Assembly: GCA_025465355.1 (NCBI GenBank)
Contig: JAODNN010000178.1
Location: 1 to 35,458 of the forward strand
Direction: 5' to 3'
From: Blastococcus sp.
GTDB taxonomy: Bacteria; Actinomycetota; Actinomycetes; Mycobacteriales; Geodermatophilaceae
Length of the DNA stretch: 35,458 nt
Numbering within the stretch: the first letter of the stretch is position 1; each line of letters starts with the position of its first letter. Shown one piece after another: positions 8,437 to 16,444 of the stretch. Both the position numbers and the translations under genes were made by a program. The notes below the pieces were generated by a model. That model was given only the letters and a program-made list of their open reading frames with translations. It was not told the origin of the DNA and ran no database searches.

Positions 8437-9041
8437 TGCGCGTCGTGCTGCTGGGGCCGCCCGGAGCGGGAAAGGGAACCCAGGCACAGCTCATCGCGGA
8501 GCAGCTCGGCGTACCGGCCATCTCGACCGGTGACATCTTCCGGGCGAACGTCAGCGGGCAGACCGAGCTGGGCCAGAAGGCCAAGGCCTACATGGACGCC
8601 GGCGACCTCGTGCCCGACGAGATCACCGTGGCCATGGTGAAGGACCGTCTCGCCGAACCCGACGCCGAGGAGGGGTTCCTGCTCGACGGCTTCCCGAGGA
8701 CGATCTCGCAGGCCGAGCAGCTCCGCTCGTCCCTGGGCGAGCTGGGGCAGTCGCTCGACCGCGTGATCGAGCTCGTCGTCGACGAGGACGAGCTCGTCCG
8801 CAGGCTCTCCGGTCGCCGGATGCTGGTCGACGGCGAGATGGTCCAGCGCGACGACGACAAGCCCGAGACCGTCCGGCACCGCCTCGGGGTCTACCGGGAA
8901 CAGACTGCCCCGCTGTCGGGGTTCTACGACTCGGAAGGCCGGCTCTCCCGTATCGATGCGATCGGTTCGGTCGAGGAGGTCACCGCCCGCGCGATGAAGG
9001 CGCTGGGCGTCGACAAACCCGGGCAGTCGAGCTCGGACTGA
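8436..9041 (+). CDS. adk: adenylate kinase
   Basis: 201 residues from GTG 8436, overlapping the secY TAG. It interconverts ATP + AMP and 2 ADP. The P-loop GPPGAGKGT is at 7-15, the AMP-binding STGDIFR at 30-36 and DGFPRT at 84-89. The lid around 127-150 is short and lacks the four-Cys zinc site of long bacterial forms, as in other actinobacterial enzymes. secY-adk-map is a classic arrangement. Confidence 0.96.
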   Translation: MRVVLLGPPGAGKGTQAQLIAEQLGVPAISTGDIFRANVSGQTELGQKAKAYMDAGDLVPDEITVAMVKDRLAEPDAEEGFLLDGFPRTISQAEQLRSSLGELGQSLDRVIELVVDEDELVRRLSGRRMLVDGEMVQRDDDKPETVRHRLGVYREQTAPLSGFYDSEGRLSRIDAIGSVEEVTARAMKALGVDKPGQSSSD

Positions 9042-9122
9042 GGGGCGGGTACAGCGGTCGTGGACGGGGGCTTCACCGGTCTCGTTGCCCGGCTCCCGCT
9101 GCTCGCGAAGTGGAGTGGACGC

Positions 9123-9926
9123 ATGATCCAGATCAAGACCGCTCACGAGATCGAGCTGATGCGCGCCTCCGGATTGGTGACCGCGGGGGCCATCAAGGCG
9201 GTGAAGGCCGTGGTTCGCCCCGGGGTCAGCACGGGCGAGCTCGACGCTGTCGCCGAGGAGCACATCCGCTCGCAGGGGGCAGTGCCGAACTTCCTCGGCT
9301 ATCACGGGTTCACCGGCACCATCTGTACGTCGATCAACAACGAGGTCGTCCACGGCATCCCGAACCCCGACCGCCGGCTCGCCGAGGGCGACAACATCTC
9401 CATCGACTGCGGCGCGATCCTCAACGGCTGGCACAGTGACTCGGCCGTCACGGTGACGGTGGGTGACCCGTCCCCCGAGGACGCCGCACTGCTCGAGGTG
9501 ACCGAACGGTCGATGTGGGCCGGCCTCGCGCGGGCGATCGCCGGCGGGCGGCTCACCGATATCAGTGCCGCCGTCGAGCAGACGATCAGCGCCGAGTCGC
9601 ACGAGTACGGCATCGTCGACCACTACGGCGGCCACGGCATCGGCACCGAGATGCACCAGGACCCCCACGTGCTCAACTACGGCCGACCGGGCCGTGGCCC
9701 GAAGCTCGTCCCCGGGCTGGCGCTGGCGATCGAGCCCATGGTCACGATCGGCGACCCGGCCACGGCCGAGTTGGAGGACGGCTGGACCGTGGTCACGAAG
9801 GACGGGTCCCGCGCCGCCCACTTCGAGCACACCGTGGCCATCACCCCCGAGGGCCCCTGGGTCCTGACCGCCGAGGACGGCGGGGTCGCCGGCCTGGCAC
9901 CGTTCGGGATCACCCCCCGCACCTAG
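9123..9926 (+). CDS. map: type I methionine aminopeptidase
   Basis: 267 residues from ATG 9123, chosen over GTG 9060 because GGAG at 9112-9115 is well placed and the protein then starts as the family does (MIQIKTAHEIELMRASG). It removes N-terminal Met from nascent proteins. The dimetal ligands D95, D106, H171, E204 and E235 and the conserved H78 (VHGIP) are all present. It follows adk after 81 nt. Confidence 0.95.
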   Translation: MIQIKTAHEIELMRASGLVTAGAIKAVKAVVRPGVSTGELDAVAEEHIRSQGAVPNFLGYHGFTGTICTSINNEVVHGIPNPDRRLAEGDNISIDCGAILNGWHSDSAVTVTVGDPSPEDAALLEVTERSMWAGLARAIAGGRLTDISAAVEQTISAESHEYGIVDHYGGHGIGTEMHQDPHVLNYGRPGRGPKLVPGLALAIEPMVTIGDPATAELEDGWTVVTKDGSRAAHFEHTVAITPEGPWVLTAEDGGVAGLAPFGITPRT

Positions 9927-9940
9927 GTGTGGAGGGCCGC

Positions 9941-9980
9941 CTGCAGGGTCCCGCCGCGAGCTTGCGAGTGGTGGGGGCAG
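9941..9980 (+). repeat. intergenic hairpin repeat, copy A (after map)
   Basis: A 40-nt unit beginning CTGCAGGGTCCC, containing GAGCTTGCGAG and ending GGTGGGGGCAG. It lies 14 nt after the map stop. CCTGC/GCAGG and CCCGCC/GGTGGG (one G-U) can pair around the GAGCTTGCGAG centre. Closely similar units follow rpsD (12230-12270, inverted) and glmS (24369-24411). Probably works as a transcription terminator for map. Confidence 0.65.
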
Positions 9981-10008
9981 GTGGGTCCTTTCTCTCATCC
10001 GGGGCGGG

Positions 10009-10038
10009 TTGGTGAGCGGCATGGCCACGGGGTACGAT
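10009..10038 (+). promoter_or_regulatory. candidate sigma-A promoter for the infA operon
   Basis: TTGGTG (10009-10014) and TACGAT (10033-10038) are separated by 18 nt, a reasonable -35/-10 pair for the infA-rpmJ-rpsM-rpsK-rpsD block. The perfect palindrome GGCGCTAGCGCC (10046-10057) sits at the expected transcription start, where a repressor could bind or a 5' hairpin could form. Confidence 0.45.
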
Positions 10039-10057
10039 TGTCGTTGGCGCTAGCGCC

Positions 10058-10235
10058 GTTCCTTCGTCGTGCTGTGGCCGCATGACCTGGGACGCCCTCG
10101 CGAGAGCGCCTGCACCACCTGTTCTGCAACCACCGAGCGTGCCCTCCCGGGATCTCCCATGGGCACGGTGCACCGAACCAGGGGCACCGAGCGACGGTGA
10201 CCGAGCACCACCGAGTCAGGGAGCGCGTGTAGGGA
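10058..10235 (+). promoter_or_regulatory. probable infA leader, structured
   Basis: No gene seen here. CGTGCCC (10138-10144) and GGGCACG (10161-10167) can pair, with CTCGCGAG centred near 10101 inside a further imperfect palindrome. ACCGA occurs five times (10132, 10172, 10186, 10200, 10210). The ribosome binding site of infA is weak: AGGGA abuts the ATG and CAGGGAG lies further upstream, so leader structure may matter. Confidence 0.35.
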
Positions 10236-10457
10236 ATGGCGAAGAAGGACGGGGCCATCGAGGTCGAGGGTCGCGTCGTCGAGCCGCTGCCCAACGCGAT
10301 GTTCCGGGTCGAGTTGCAGAACGGGCACCGGGTGCTCGCCCACATCAGCGGCAAGATGCGTCAGCACTACATCCGCATCCTGCCCGAGGACCGCGTGGTC
10401 GTGGAGCTCTCGCCCTACGACCTGACCCGCGGTCGCATCGTCTACCGCTACAAGTAA
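10236..10457 (+). CDS. infA: translation initiation factor IF-1
   Basis: 73 residues, standard length. IF-1 is a single S1/OB-fold domain that occupies the 30S A site during initiation. [68 protein letters not shown] is near-invariant across actinobacteria. First gene of the infA-rpmJ-rpsM-rpsK-rpsD cluster. Confidence 0.98.
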   Translation: MAKKDGAIEVEGRVVEPLPNAMFRVELQNGHRVLAHISGKMRQHYIRILPEDRVVVELSPYDLTRGRIVYRYK

Positions 10458-10528
10458 CCGCTCGGTCCGCGGCTACCCGACAGGGAGCGCGGGCCGGCGC
10501 ACGATCTGAGGAATGAGGGGCGGCACCG

Positions 10529-10642
10529 GTGAAGGTCCAGCCGTCGGTGAAGAGAATCTGCGACAAGTGCAAGGTGATCCGCCGGCACGGCCGGGTCATG
10601 GTCATCTGCGACAACGCCCGGCACAAGCAGCGCCAGGGCTGA
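10529..10642 (+). CDS. rpmJ: 50S ribosomal protein L36, zinc form
   Basis: 37 codons from GTG 10529: [19 protein letters not shown], then [17 protein letters not shown]. It is the smallest 50S protein. Zinc ligands C11, C14, C27 and H32 are all present, so this is the C+ form. GAGGGG at 10515-10520 is 8 nt upstream of the start. It lies between infA and rpsM, its standard position, and is easily missed by length cut-offs. Confidence 0.97.
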   Translation: MKVQPSVKRICDKCKVIRRHGRVMVICDNARHKQRQG

Positions 10643-10656
10643 GGGAGTACCTGAAC

Positions 10657-11031
10657 ATGGCACGACTGGCCGGCGTCGACCTCCCCCGCGACAAGCGGAT
10701 GGAGGTGGCGCTCACGTACATCTACGGAATCGGCAAGCACCACGCCCAGGAGACCCTCGAGGCGACGGGCGTGAGCCCCGACCTGCGGGTCAAGGACCTC
10801 GGCGACGAGGACCTGCTGAAGCTGCGTGACTACATCGACGAGCACTTCCGCGTCGAGGGTGACCTGCGCCGGGAGGTGGCCGGCGACATCCGCCGCAAGG
10901 TGGAGATCGGCTGCTACCAGGGGCTGCGTCACCGTCGTGGACTGCCTGTCCACGGGCAGCGCACCAAGACCAACGCGCGCTCCAGCAAGGGCCCGCGCAA
11001 GACCATCGCGGGCAAGAAGAAGGCCCGCTGA
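10657..11031 (+). CDS. rpsM: 30S ribosomal protein S13
   Basis: 124 residues from ATG 10657 ([27 protein letters not shown]), with GAGGGAG upstream; an in-frame extension into rpmJ is rejected. S13 forms head-to-50S bridges and contacts P-site t[27 protein letters not shown] is the family signature, followed by a basic Lys-rich tail. Confidence 0.97.
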   Translation: MARLAGVDLPRDKRMEVALTYIYGIGKHHAQETLEATGVSPDLRVKDLGDEDLLKLRDYIDEHFRVEGDLRREVAGDIRRKVEIGCYQGLRHRRGLPVHGQRTKTNARSSKGPRKTIAGKKKAR

Positions 11032-11090
11032 TCCGAGCACGCCGGCGCACCGTCGCGGGTCCGTAGGGCCGGACCGACAGGGCGCCTGAG

Positions 11091-11117
11091 CACGACCTGC
11101 ACGACCTGCACGACAAG
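11091..11117 (+). repeat. 9-bp tandem repeat upstream of rpsK
   Basis: CACGACCTG occurs twice in tandem (11091-11099 and 11100-11108), followed by CACGACAAG (11109-11117). It is a short low-complexity stretch in the rpsM-rpsK gap; no function can be assigned. Confidence 0.5.
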
Positions 11118-11147
11118 GCCACGAACACAGACACAGACCGGAGAGAC

Positions 11148-11555
11148 ATGCCTCCCAGGGCTCGCACCGCGGCTGGTGCCAAGAAGGTCCGCCGCAAGGA
11201 GAAGAAGAACGTCGCCCACGGCGCCGCGCACATCAAGAGCACGTTCAACAACACGATCGTGTCGATCACCGACCCCAGCGGGAACGTGATCAGCTGGGCT
11301 TCCGCCGGCCACGTCGGTTTCAAGGGCTCGCGCAAGTCCACGCCGTTCGCGGCGCAGATGGCTGCCGAGAACGCCGCGCGCAAGGCGCAGGAGCACGGCA
11401 TGCGCAAGGTCGACGTCTTCGTCAAGGGCCCGGGTTCGGGTCGTGAGACGGCCATCCGGTCGCTGCAGGCCACCGGCCTCGAGGTCGGCCAGATCCAGGA
11501 CGTGACGCCGCAGCCGCACAACGGCTGCCGGCCCAAGAAGCGCCGCCGGGTCTGA
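11148..11555 (+). CDS. rpsK: 30S ribosomal protein S11
   Basis: 135 residues. S11 lines the 30S platform near the Shine-Dalgarno helix. [46 protein letters not shown] and [16 protein letters not shown] are diagnostic. CGGAGAGAC precedes the ATG. The 116-nt gap upstream (11032-11147) contains no gene; it holds a small 9-bp tandem repeat. Confidence 0.97.
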   Translation: MPPRARTAAGAKKVRRKEKKNVAHGAAHIKSTFNNTIVSITDPSGNVISWASAGHVGFKGSRKSTPFAAQMAAENAARKAQEHGMRKVDVFVKGPGSGRETAIRSLQATGLEVGQIQDVTPQPHNGCRPKKRRRV

Positions 11556-11590
11556 CCGGTCACTGACGAGACGAAACAGGAGTATTTGAC

Positions 11591-12217
11591 GTGGCCCGTT
11601 ACACCGGAGCCGATTGCCGCCTCTGCCGGCGCGAGAAGATGAAGCTGTTCCTCAAGGGCAGCAAGTGCGAGTCCCCGAAGTGCCCGATCGAGATCCGGCC
11701 GTACCCGCCGGGCGAGCACGGCCGCGGCCGCACCAAGGACAGCGAGTACCTGCTCCAGCTTCGTGAGAAGCAGAAGGCCCGCCGCATCTACGGCGTGCTG
11801 GAGAAGCAGTTCCGTGGGTACTACGAAGAGGCCAACCGTAAGAGCGGCAAGACCGGTGAGGTCCTGCTGCAGATCCTCGAGTCGCGGCTGGACAACGTGG
11901 TCTACCGGGCCGGCTTCGCCGAGTCCCGCGACATGGCCCGCCAGCTGGTGCGCCACGGCCACATCCGGGTCAACGGCCGGAAGGTCGACATCCCGTCCTT
12001 CCGGGTGAGCCAGAACGACATCATCGAGGTGGCCGAGAAGTCGCGCACGATGCTGCCGTTCGAGGTCGCCCAGGCGCGGGCCGGCGAGCGTCCGGTCCCG
12101 GCGTGGCTCGAGGTGATCAGCAGCCAGCTGCGCGTGCTGGTGCACAACATCCCGGCACGCCAGATCATCGACACCCCCGTGCAGGAACAGCTGATCGTCG
12201 AGCTCTACTCGAAGTAA
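11591..12217 (+). CDS. rpsD: 30S ribosomal protein S4, zinc-binding form
   Basis: 208 residues from GTG 11591, with ACAGGAG upstream. S4 nucleates 30S assembly and affects fidelity. N-terminal ligand candidates C9, C12, C26 and C31 mark the Zn-containing form. The S4 RNA-binding domain is seen as [39 protein letters not shown] (about 97-136). The repeat copy B lies directly after the gene. Confidence 0.97.
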   Translation: MARYTGADCRLCRREKMKLFLKGSKCESPKCPIEIRPYPPGEHGRGRTKDSEYLLQLREKQKARRIYGVLEKQFRGYYEEANRKSGKTGEVLLQILESRLDNVVYRAGFAESRDMARQLVRHGHIRVNGRKVDIPSFRVSQNDIIEVAEKSRTMLPFEVAQARAGERPVPAWLEVISSQLRVLVHNIPARQIIDTPVQEQLIVELYSK

Positions 12218-12229
12218 TAGAAGGACCCC

Positions 12230-12270
12230 CTGCTCCCCACCACTCGCACGCTCGCGGTGGGACCCTGCAG
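12230..12270 (-). repeat. intergenic hairpin repeat, copy B (after rpsD, inverted)
   Basis: Read on the minus strand this begins CTGCAGGGTCCC and contains GAGCGTGCGAG and GGTGGGGAGCAG, matching copies A and C. On the plus strand an 8-bp outer stem CCCCCTGC/GCAGGGGG (12226-12233 with 12267-12274) and an inner CCCACC/GGTGGG stem (12236-12241 with 12256-12261) can form. It starts 12 nt after the rpsD stop, so it can serve as a terminator in either orientation. Confidence 0.65.
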
Positions 12271-12279
12271 GGGGCCGAC

Positions 12280-12311
12280 GGCGGGGTGGGCGGACAGATG
12301 TCCACCCCGCC
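12280..12311 (+). terminator. hairpin upstream of rpoA
   Basis: GGCGGGGTGG (12280-12289) and CCACCCCGCC (12302-12311) form a perfect 10-bp stem with a 12-nt loop, 9 nt after repeat copy B. It reinforces the boundary between rpsD and rpoA or forms part of the rpoA leader. I see no convincing rpoA promoter between it and the ATG at 12369. Confidence 0.5.
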
Positions 12312-12368
12312 TGCACCACCCTCACGGCGTCATATGGCGGTCGCCGGAGGACCTGAAGGAGAAGAACC

Positions 12369-13433
12369 ATGCTCATCGCACAGCGCCCCACCCTCGCCGA
12401 GGAGACGATCACCGAGTCGCGCTCGCGGTTCGTCATCGAGCCCCTCGAGCCGGGCTTCGGCTACACCCTCGGCAACTCCCTGCGCCGCACGCTCCTCTCC
12501 TCGATCCCCGGAGCAGCTGTCACCAGCATCCGGATCGAGGGCACCCTGCACGAGTTCACGACCGTGCCGGGGGTCAAGGAGGACGTCACCGAGATCATCC
12601 TCAACCTCAAGGGCCTGGTCGTGAGCTCCGACTCCGACGAGCCGGTGACCATGTACCTGCGCAAGCAGGGCCCCGGTGAGGTGACCGCGGCGGACATCGC
12701 GCCCCCGGCCGGCGTCGAGGTGCACAACCCCGAGCTGCACATCGCGACGCTGAACGGCAAGGGCCGGCTCGAGATCGAGCTGGTCGTCGAGCGTGGCCGC
12801 GGCTACGTCCCGGCGCCGCAGAACAAGCAGCCCGGCCAGGAGATCGGCCGCATCCCCGTGGACTCGATCTACTCCCCGGTGCTCAAGGTCACCTACGCCG
12901 TCGAGGCGACCCGTGTCGAGCAGCGCACCGACTTCGACCGTCTCGTGGTCGACGTGGAGACCAAGCCGTCGATCGTTCCTCGTGACGCGATCGCCAGCGC
13001 CGGGTCGACCCTCGTCGAGCTGTTCGGCCTGCTCCGCGAGCTGAACGTCGACGCCGAGGGCATCGAGGTCGGGCCGAGCCCGGCCGAGGCCGCCGACATC
13101 GCGAACTTCTCGATGCCGATCGAGGACATGGACCTCACTGTCCGGTCCTACAACTGCCTCAAGCGCGAGGGCGTGCACACCGTCGGTGAGCTCGTCACCC
13201 GCTCGGAGGCCGACCTGCTCGACATCCGCAACTTCGGGGCCAAGTCGATCGACGAGGTCAAGATGAAGCTGGCGGCCATGGGCCTCGCGCTCAAGGACAG
13301 CCCGCCCGGATTCATCCCCACCTCGGTCGAGAGCTACGACGAGGGCTACGAGACCGACGCGTACCACGGTGCGACCGAGTACGCCGACGTCGAGTACAGC
13401 GACACCTCTTACCAGGAGACCGAGCAGCTCTGA
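12369..13433 (+). CDS. rpoA: DNA-directed RNA polymerase subunit alpha
   Basis: 354 residues. The alpha dimer is the scaffold of RNA polymerase; its C-terminal domain binds UP elements and regulators. The N-terminal domain shows [31 protein letters not shown] (about 18-48). After a linker the alpha-CTD begins near 250 with the helix-hairpin-helix [23 protein letters not shown] and [22 protein letters not shown] purine run precedes the ATG. The last 30 or so residues are Tyr/Glu-rich, as in other actinobacteria. Confidence 0.98.
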   Translation: MLIAQRPTLAEETITESRSRFVIEPLEPGFGYTLGNSLRRTLLSSIPGAAVTSIRIEGTLHEFTTVPGVKEDVTEIILNLKGLVVSSDSDEPVTMYLRKQGPGEVTAADIAPPAGVEVHNPELHIATLNGKGRLEIELVVERGRGYVPAPQNKQPGQEIGRIPVDSIYSPVLKVTYAVEATRVEQRTDFDRLVVDVETKPSIVPRDAIASAGSTLVELFGLLRELNVDAEGIEVGPSPAEAADIANFSMPIEDMDLTVRSYNCLKREGVHTVGELVTRSEADLLDIRNFGAKSIDEVKMKLAAMGLALKDSPPGFIPTSVESYDEGYETDAYHGATEYADVEYSDTSYQETEQL

Positions 13434-13439
13434 GCTGTG

Positions 13440-13474
13440 CCGGCCGGGCGTCGGACACCCCGACGTCCGGCCGG
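13440..13474 (+). terminator. hairpin between rpoA and rplQ
   Basis: Arms 13440-13454 and 13460-13474 form a 15-bp helix with one G-U wobble and an ACACC loop, starting 6 nt after the rpoA stop. rplQ follows in the same direction 82 nt later, so this could be an attenuator adjusting the alpha:L17 ratio or an mRNA processing/stability element. Confidence 0.5.
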
Positions 13475-13556
13475 GCCTCCCGGCCCGCCACACTGAACAG
13501 CGCACCACGGAACGCAGCCCGGCACGCACCGCCCGGCCGCCTGAGGAAGGACCGAC

Positions 13557-14285
13557 ATGCCCACCCCCACCAAGGGTCCCCGTCTCGGCGGGTCCCCCTC
13601 GCACGAGCGGCTGATGCTGGCCAACCTGGCCACCTCGCTGTTCGAGCACGGGCGGATCACCACCACCGAGACGAAGGCCAAGCGGCTGCGTCCCCTGGCC
13701 GAGAAGCTGGTGACCTTCGCCAAGCGTGGTGACCTGCACGCGCGTCGCCAGGTCATGGAGACCATCCGTGACAAGGACGTCGTCCACCACCTGTTCGCCG
13801 AGATCGGTCCGCGGTACGAGAACCGGCCCGGCGGCTACACCCGGATCACCAAGGTGGGCTCCCGCAAGGGCGACAACGCCCCCATGGCGGTCATCGAGCT
13901 CGTCGAGGCCCTGACGGTCAGCCAGCAGGCTGTCGGCGAGGCCGAGCGTGCCCGTGGCACCCGCTTCGCCTCGGGCACCGGCGCGGCGTCCGCGGCGGGC
14001 GAGGTCACGGCTGACGCGGTGGAGACCGCCGAGGCCCCGGCCGGCGGGGATGACGACGCTCAGGAGATCACCGAGGACGTGTTCCTCCCCGACGGCGAGC
14101 GCCAGGACGACGGCGACGTCACCCCGGAGCCGACGGCGCAGAACACCGCCGTGGTCGACGACCCCGAGCTCTCGCCCGAGCTGGCAAGCGCCGCGGCGGC
14201 CGAGGTCAACGCGGCCGAGGTGACCGACGCGGCCACCGCCGGCGCGGACGCGCCGGGCGGCGAGGCCGAGCCCGACCCGAAGTAA
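13557..14285 (+). CDS. rplQ: 50S ribosomal protein L17 with long acidic tail
   Basis: 242 residues, about twice the minimal length. The L17 fold occupies residues 1-120: [58 protein letters not shown] and [22 protein letters not shown]. Residues 121-242 are Ala/Glu/Asp-rich low complexity with no visible fold, ending EAEPDPK. GGAAGGAC precedes the ATG. L17 binds near the exit tunnel, so the tail may project from the ribosome surface. A very strong hairpin follows the stop. Confidence 0.95.
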   Translation: MPTPTKGPRLGGSPSHERLMLANLATSLFEHGRITTTETKAKRLRPLAEKLVTFAKRGDLHARRQVMETIRDKDVVHHLFAEIGPRYENRPGGYTRITKVGSRKGDNAPMAVIELVEALTVSQQAVGEAERARGTRFASGTGAASAAGEVTADAVETAEAPAGGDDDAQEITEDVFLPDGERQDDGDVTPEPTAQNTAVVDDPELSPELASAAAAEVNAAEVTDAATAGADAPGGEAEPDPK

Positions 14286-14306
14286 TTTCGCTGAGCATCC
14301 AGCAGC

Positions 14307-14352
14307 AGACGGACGAGCCCGCCACCGACACCGGTGGCGGGCTCGTCCGTCT
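14307..14352 (+). terminator. perfect 20-bp hairpin at the rplQ/truA junction
   Basis: Arms 14307-14326 and 14333-14352 are perfectly complementary over 20 bp with a six-base loop GACACC. The hairpin begins 22 nt after the rplQ stop and ends 10 nt before the first canonical truA start (GTG 14363). It is the most regular hairpin in the window and a strong candidate terminator, but its right arm also appears to encode part of the TruA N-terminus. Confidence 0.7.
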
Positions 14353-14362
14353 TCGTCTGGCG

Positions 14363-15139
14363 GTGAGCTACGACGGCACCGCCCTGCACGGCTGGGCGCG
14401 GCAGCCGGAGCTACGCACCGTGCAGGGAGACCTCGAGGAGGCTCTGGGCACGGTCCTGCGTTGCCCGGTCGAGCTGACCGTGGCCGGCCGCACCGACGCC
14501 GGCGTCCACGCCACGGGGCAGGTGGCGCACTGCGACGTCCCGCGGGCGGCGTGGGAGGAGCAGGAGCACCGGCTGGTACGCCGGCTGCGCGGCGTGCTGC
14601 CGGCCGACATCGCCGTGCCGGAGGTGGTCGTGGCCCCGGCGGATTTCGACGCCCGCTTCGGGGCGCTGGGCCGCCACTACGTCTACCGGCTCACCGACGC
14701 GCCGTCGGGCCCGCCACCGCTTCGCCGCGCCGACACCGTCGGCTGGCCACGCGCCCTGGACGCCGATGCGATGGCGTCGGCCGCCGGACTCCTGCTGGGC
14801 GAGAACGACTTCGCCGCCTACTGTCGCCGGCGCGAGGGTGCCACGACGATCCGCACACTGCTGGCTCTCGACGTCGCCCGGGACGGTGACCTGATCACCG
14901 TCTCCGCTTCCGCGGACGCGTTCTGCCACTCCATGGTCCGAAGCTTGGTGGGGGCGCTCCTGGCGGTCGGCGAGGGCCGTCGTCCCCCCGAATGGCCGGC
15001 CGGGCTGCTGAGCCGGACAGAGCGGGCCAACGACGTGCCGGTCGCACCCGCGCACGGGCTGACCCTGGTCCGGGTGGACTACCCCGCCGATGCCGAGCTC
15101 GCCGCCCGCGCCCAGGTCACCCGGGCCCGGCGCGGCTGA
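14363..15139 (+). CDS. truA: tRNA pseudouridine(38-40) synthase TruA
   Basis: 258 residues from GTG 14363. It converts U38-U40 of tRNA anticodon arms to pseudouridine. The catalytic Asp lies in [46 protein letters not shown] and [20 protein letters not shown] are family blocks. The GTG start lacks a ribosome binding site and would delete the first core strand: upstream in-frame codons encode [10 protein letters not shown], which fits TruA. No ATG, GTG or TTG exists there, so a CTG at 14291 (or ATT 14285) may be the true start. Confidence 0.9.
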   Translation: MSYDGTALHGWARQPELRTVQGDLEEALGTVLRCPVELTVAGRTDAGVHATGQVAHCDVPRAAWEEQEHRLVRRLRGVLPADIAVPEVVVAPADFDARFGALGRHYVYRLTDAPSGPPPLRRADTVGWPRALDADAMASAAGLLLGENDFAAYCRRREGATTIRTLLALDVARDGDLITVSASADAFCHSMVRSLVGALLAVGEGRRPPEWPAGLLSRTERANDVPVAPAHGLTLVRVDYPADAELAARAQVTRARRG

Positions 15140-15141
15140 GC

Positions 15142-15804
15142 TCACGGGAGGGCGGCGACAGCCTCCGGGATCGGGGTCGGCCCGCTGACCACCTCGACCA
15201 CGTCATTGGTTTTCAGGTCGGTCAGGACCTCGGCCAGCACCGCCGCTACGTCGTCCCGCGGGACGTCCCCCCTCTCGATGCCGTGCCCGAGGGTGACCCG
15301 CCCGGTGCCCGGCTCGTCGGTGAGCCGCCCCGGCCGCACGATCGTGGTGTCCAGCGCGGGATCGGGGAGGATCTCGTCCTCGGAGCGCAGCTTGGCCTGT
15401 AGGTAGGCGGCGAACACCGGGTCCATTCCGCGGGGCGTTCCCTGCCGTGCCTGCGGCACACCCATCGCGGAGATCAATACGTACGGGCGGACCCCGGCGC
15501 GCTCGGCGGCCTTGGCCAGCAGCACGGAGGCGCCGTAGTCGACGGTGTGCTTGCGCTCCGCACCGCTGCCCGGGCCCGCCCCGGCCGCAAAGACCACGGC
15601 GTCGGCGCCGGAGACGGCAGCGGCGACGTCCTCGACCGACGCGGACTCGAGATCGAGGACGACCGGCTCGGCGCCGTCGTCCCGCACGTCGGCCTCGTGG
15701 GCGGGATTGCGGATGATGCCGACGACGGTGTCGCCGCGGGCGGTCAAGAGGCGGCTGAGGCGGCGGGCGATCTTCCCGTGGGCTCCAGCGATGGCGACGC
15801 GCAT
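15142..15804 (-). CDS. NAD(P)-binding Rossmann protein, atypical SDR family
   Basis: 220 residues. The N-terminus MRVAIAGAHGKIARRL holds a GxxGxxx nucleotide-binding loop (7-12), followed by an Asp after strand 3 (VVLDLESAS) and DAVVFAAGAGPGSGAE. YVLISAMG and AAYLQAKLRSEDEI (Tyr-x3-Lys-like: Y-LQA-K) resemble the SDR active site; the family is NmrA/YwnB-like atypical SDRs. The substrate is unknown. It converges with truA, 2 nt between stops, and follows mobA by 9 nt on the same strand, so it is probably cotranscribed with mobA. Confidence 0.8.
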   Translation of the reverse strand: MRVAIAGAHGKIARRLSRLLTARGDTVVGIIRNPAHEADVRDDGAEPVVLDLESASVEDVAAAVSGADAVVFAAGAGPGSGAERKHTVDYGASVLLAKAAERAGVRPYVLISAMGVPQARQGTPRGMDPVFAAYLQAKLRSEDEILPDPALDTTIVRPGRLTDEPGTGRVTLGHGIERGDVPRDDVAAVLAEVLTDLKTNDVVEVVSGPTPIPEAVAALP

Positions 15805-15813
15805 GGGAGGGGC

Positions 15814-16404
15814 CTACCCCAGTTTGCCGTCGACTACCTGCCGGGCGCGCGCGAGGTCGGCAGGGGTGTCGCAGTCCAGCCACGGCGGCGGCTGCCCGGG
15901 GACCGTCACCGGCCGCACGCGCCGCACGGCCAGACCCGCCAGCACGCGTCGCATCGACGTCGGCTCGCGGGCCCCGGCGATCGCGCCGTTCAGCGCGGTG
16001 GTCCGCCAGACGCCGAGCAGCAGCTGATCCCGGCCGCCGTCGTCGACCACGAGGACGCCGTCACCGGACAGCTGGCTGCGCAGCTCGCTGATCAGCACCG
16101 CGGTCAGGAAGGGGAGGTCGCCGGCCAGGACCGCCACGACGTCGGTGGTGACGTGGGGCAGCCCGGCCCGCAGGGCCGCGACCGGGCCACCGCCCGGCGG
16201 GTGCTCGCGGACCAGGAGGACGTCGTCGGGCGCCGGTTGCCGCGGCCCCACGACGACCCGCTGGTGGGCGTCGGCGACGGCGGCCAGGACCGCGGCGAGC
16301 ATCGTCCGGCCGCCGACGACGAGCTGCGGCTTGGCCTGGCCCCCCAGCCGTGCGGCCTTTCCGCCGGCCAGCACGACGGCCGTGTAGGGCGGCAGCGGAT
16401 CCAT
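15814..16404 (-). CDS. mobA: molybdenum cofactor guanylyltransferase
   Basis: 196 residues from ATG 16404. MobA attaches GMP to Mo-molybdopterin to make the guanine dinucleotide cofactor used by DMSO-reductase-family enzymes such as formate dehydrogenase. The signature LAGGKAARLGGQAKPQL (12-28) with K25, and VLAGDLPFL as the metal-binding Asp loop, are present. It is divergent from fdhD, separated by 40 nt. A related nucleotidyltransferase of other specificity is possible, but the neighbours favour MobA. Confidence 0.82.
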   Translation of the reverse strand: MDPLPPYTAVVLAGGKAARLGGQAKPQLVVGGRTMLAAVLAAVADAHQRVVVGPRQPAPDDVLLVREHPPGGGPVAALRAGLPHVTTDVVAVLAGDLPFLTAVLISELRSQLSGDGVLVVDDGGRDQLLLGVWRTTALNGAIAGAREPTSMRRVLAGLAVRRVRPVTVPGQPPPWLDCDTPADLARARQVVDGKLG

Positions 16405-16431
16405 GTACAGACCGTAAGCCGCAACCGTGGG

Positions 16432-16437
16432 TACCGT
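16432..16437 (+). promoter_or_regulatory. candidate -10 box for leaderless fdhD
   Basis: TACCGT fits TANNNT and is followed by exactly 7 nt (CCTGAAC) and then GTG 16445. Transcription would start at the start codon, giving a leaderless mRNA, which agrees with the lack of a ribosome binding site. The divergent mobA start lies 28 nt away on the other side. Confidence 0.5.
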
Positions 16438-16444
16438 CCTGAAC

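Noticed and set aside
6607-8487. 626-codon minus-strand frame opposite rplO and secY
   Set aside because: Shadow of third-position GC in the sense genes; Asp/His/Arg-rich translation without motifs.
9060-9122. Longer map start at GTG 9060
   Set aside because: The added 21 residues are not typical of the family, and ATG 9123 has a good ribosome binding site.
11091-11117. Tandem 9-mers read as a CRISPR-like or binding-site array
   Set aside because: Only two exact units, without spacers, in a GC-rich gap; recorded as a minor repeat only.
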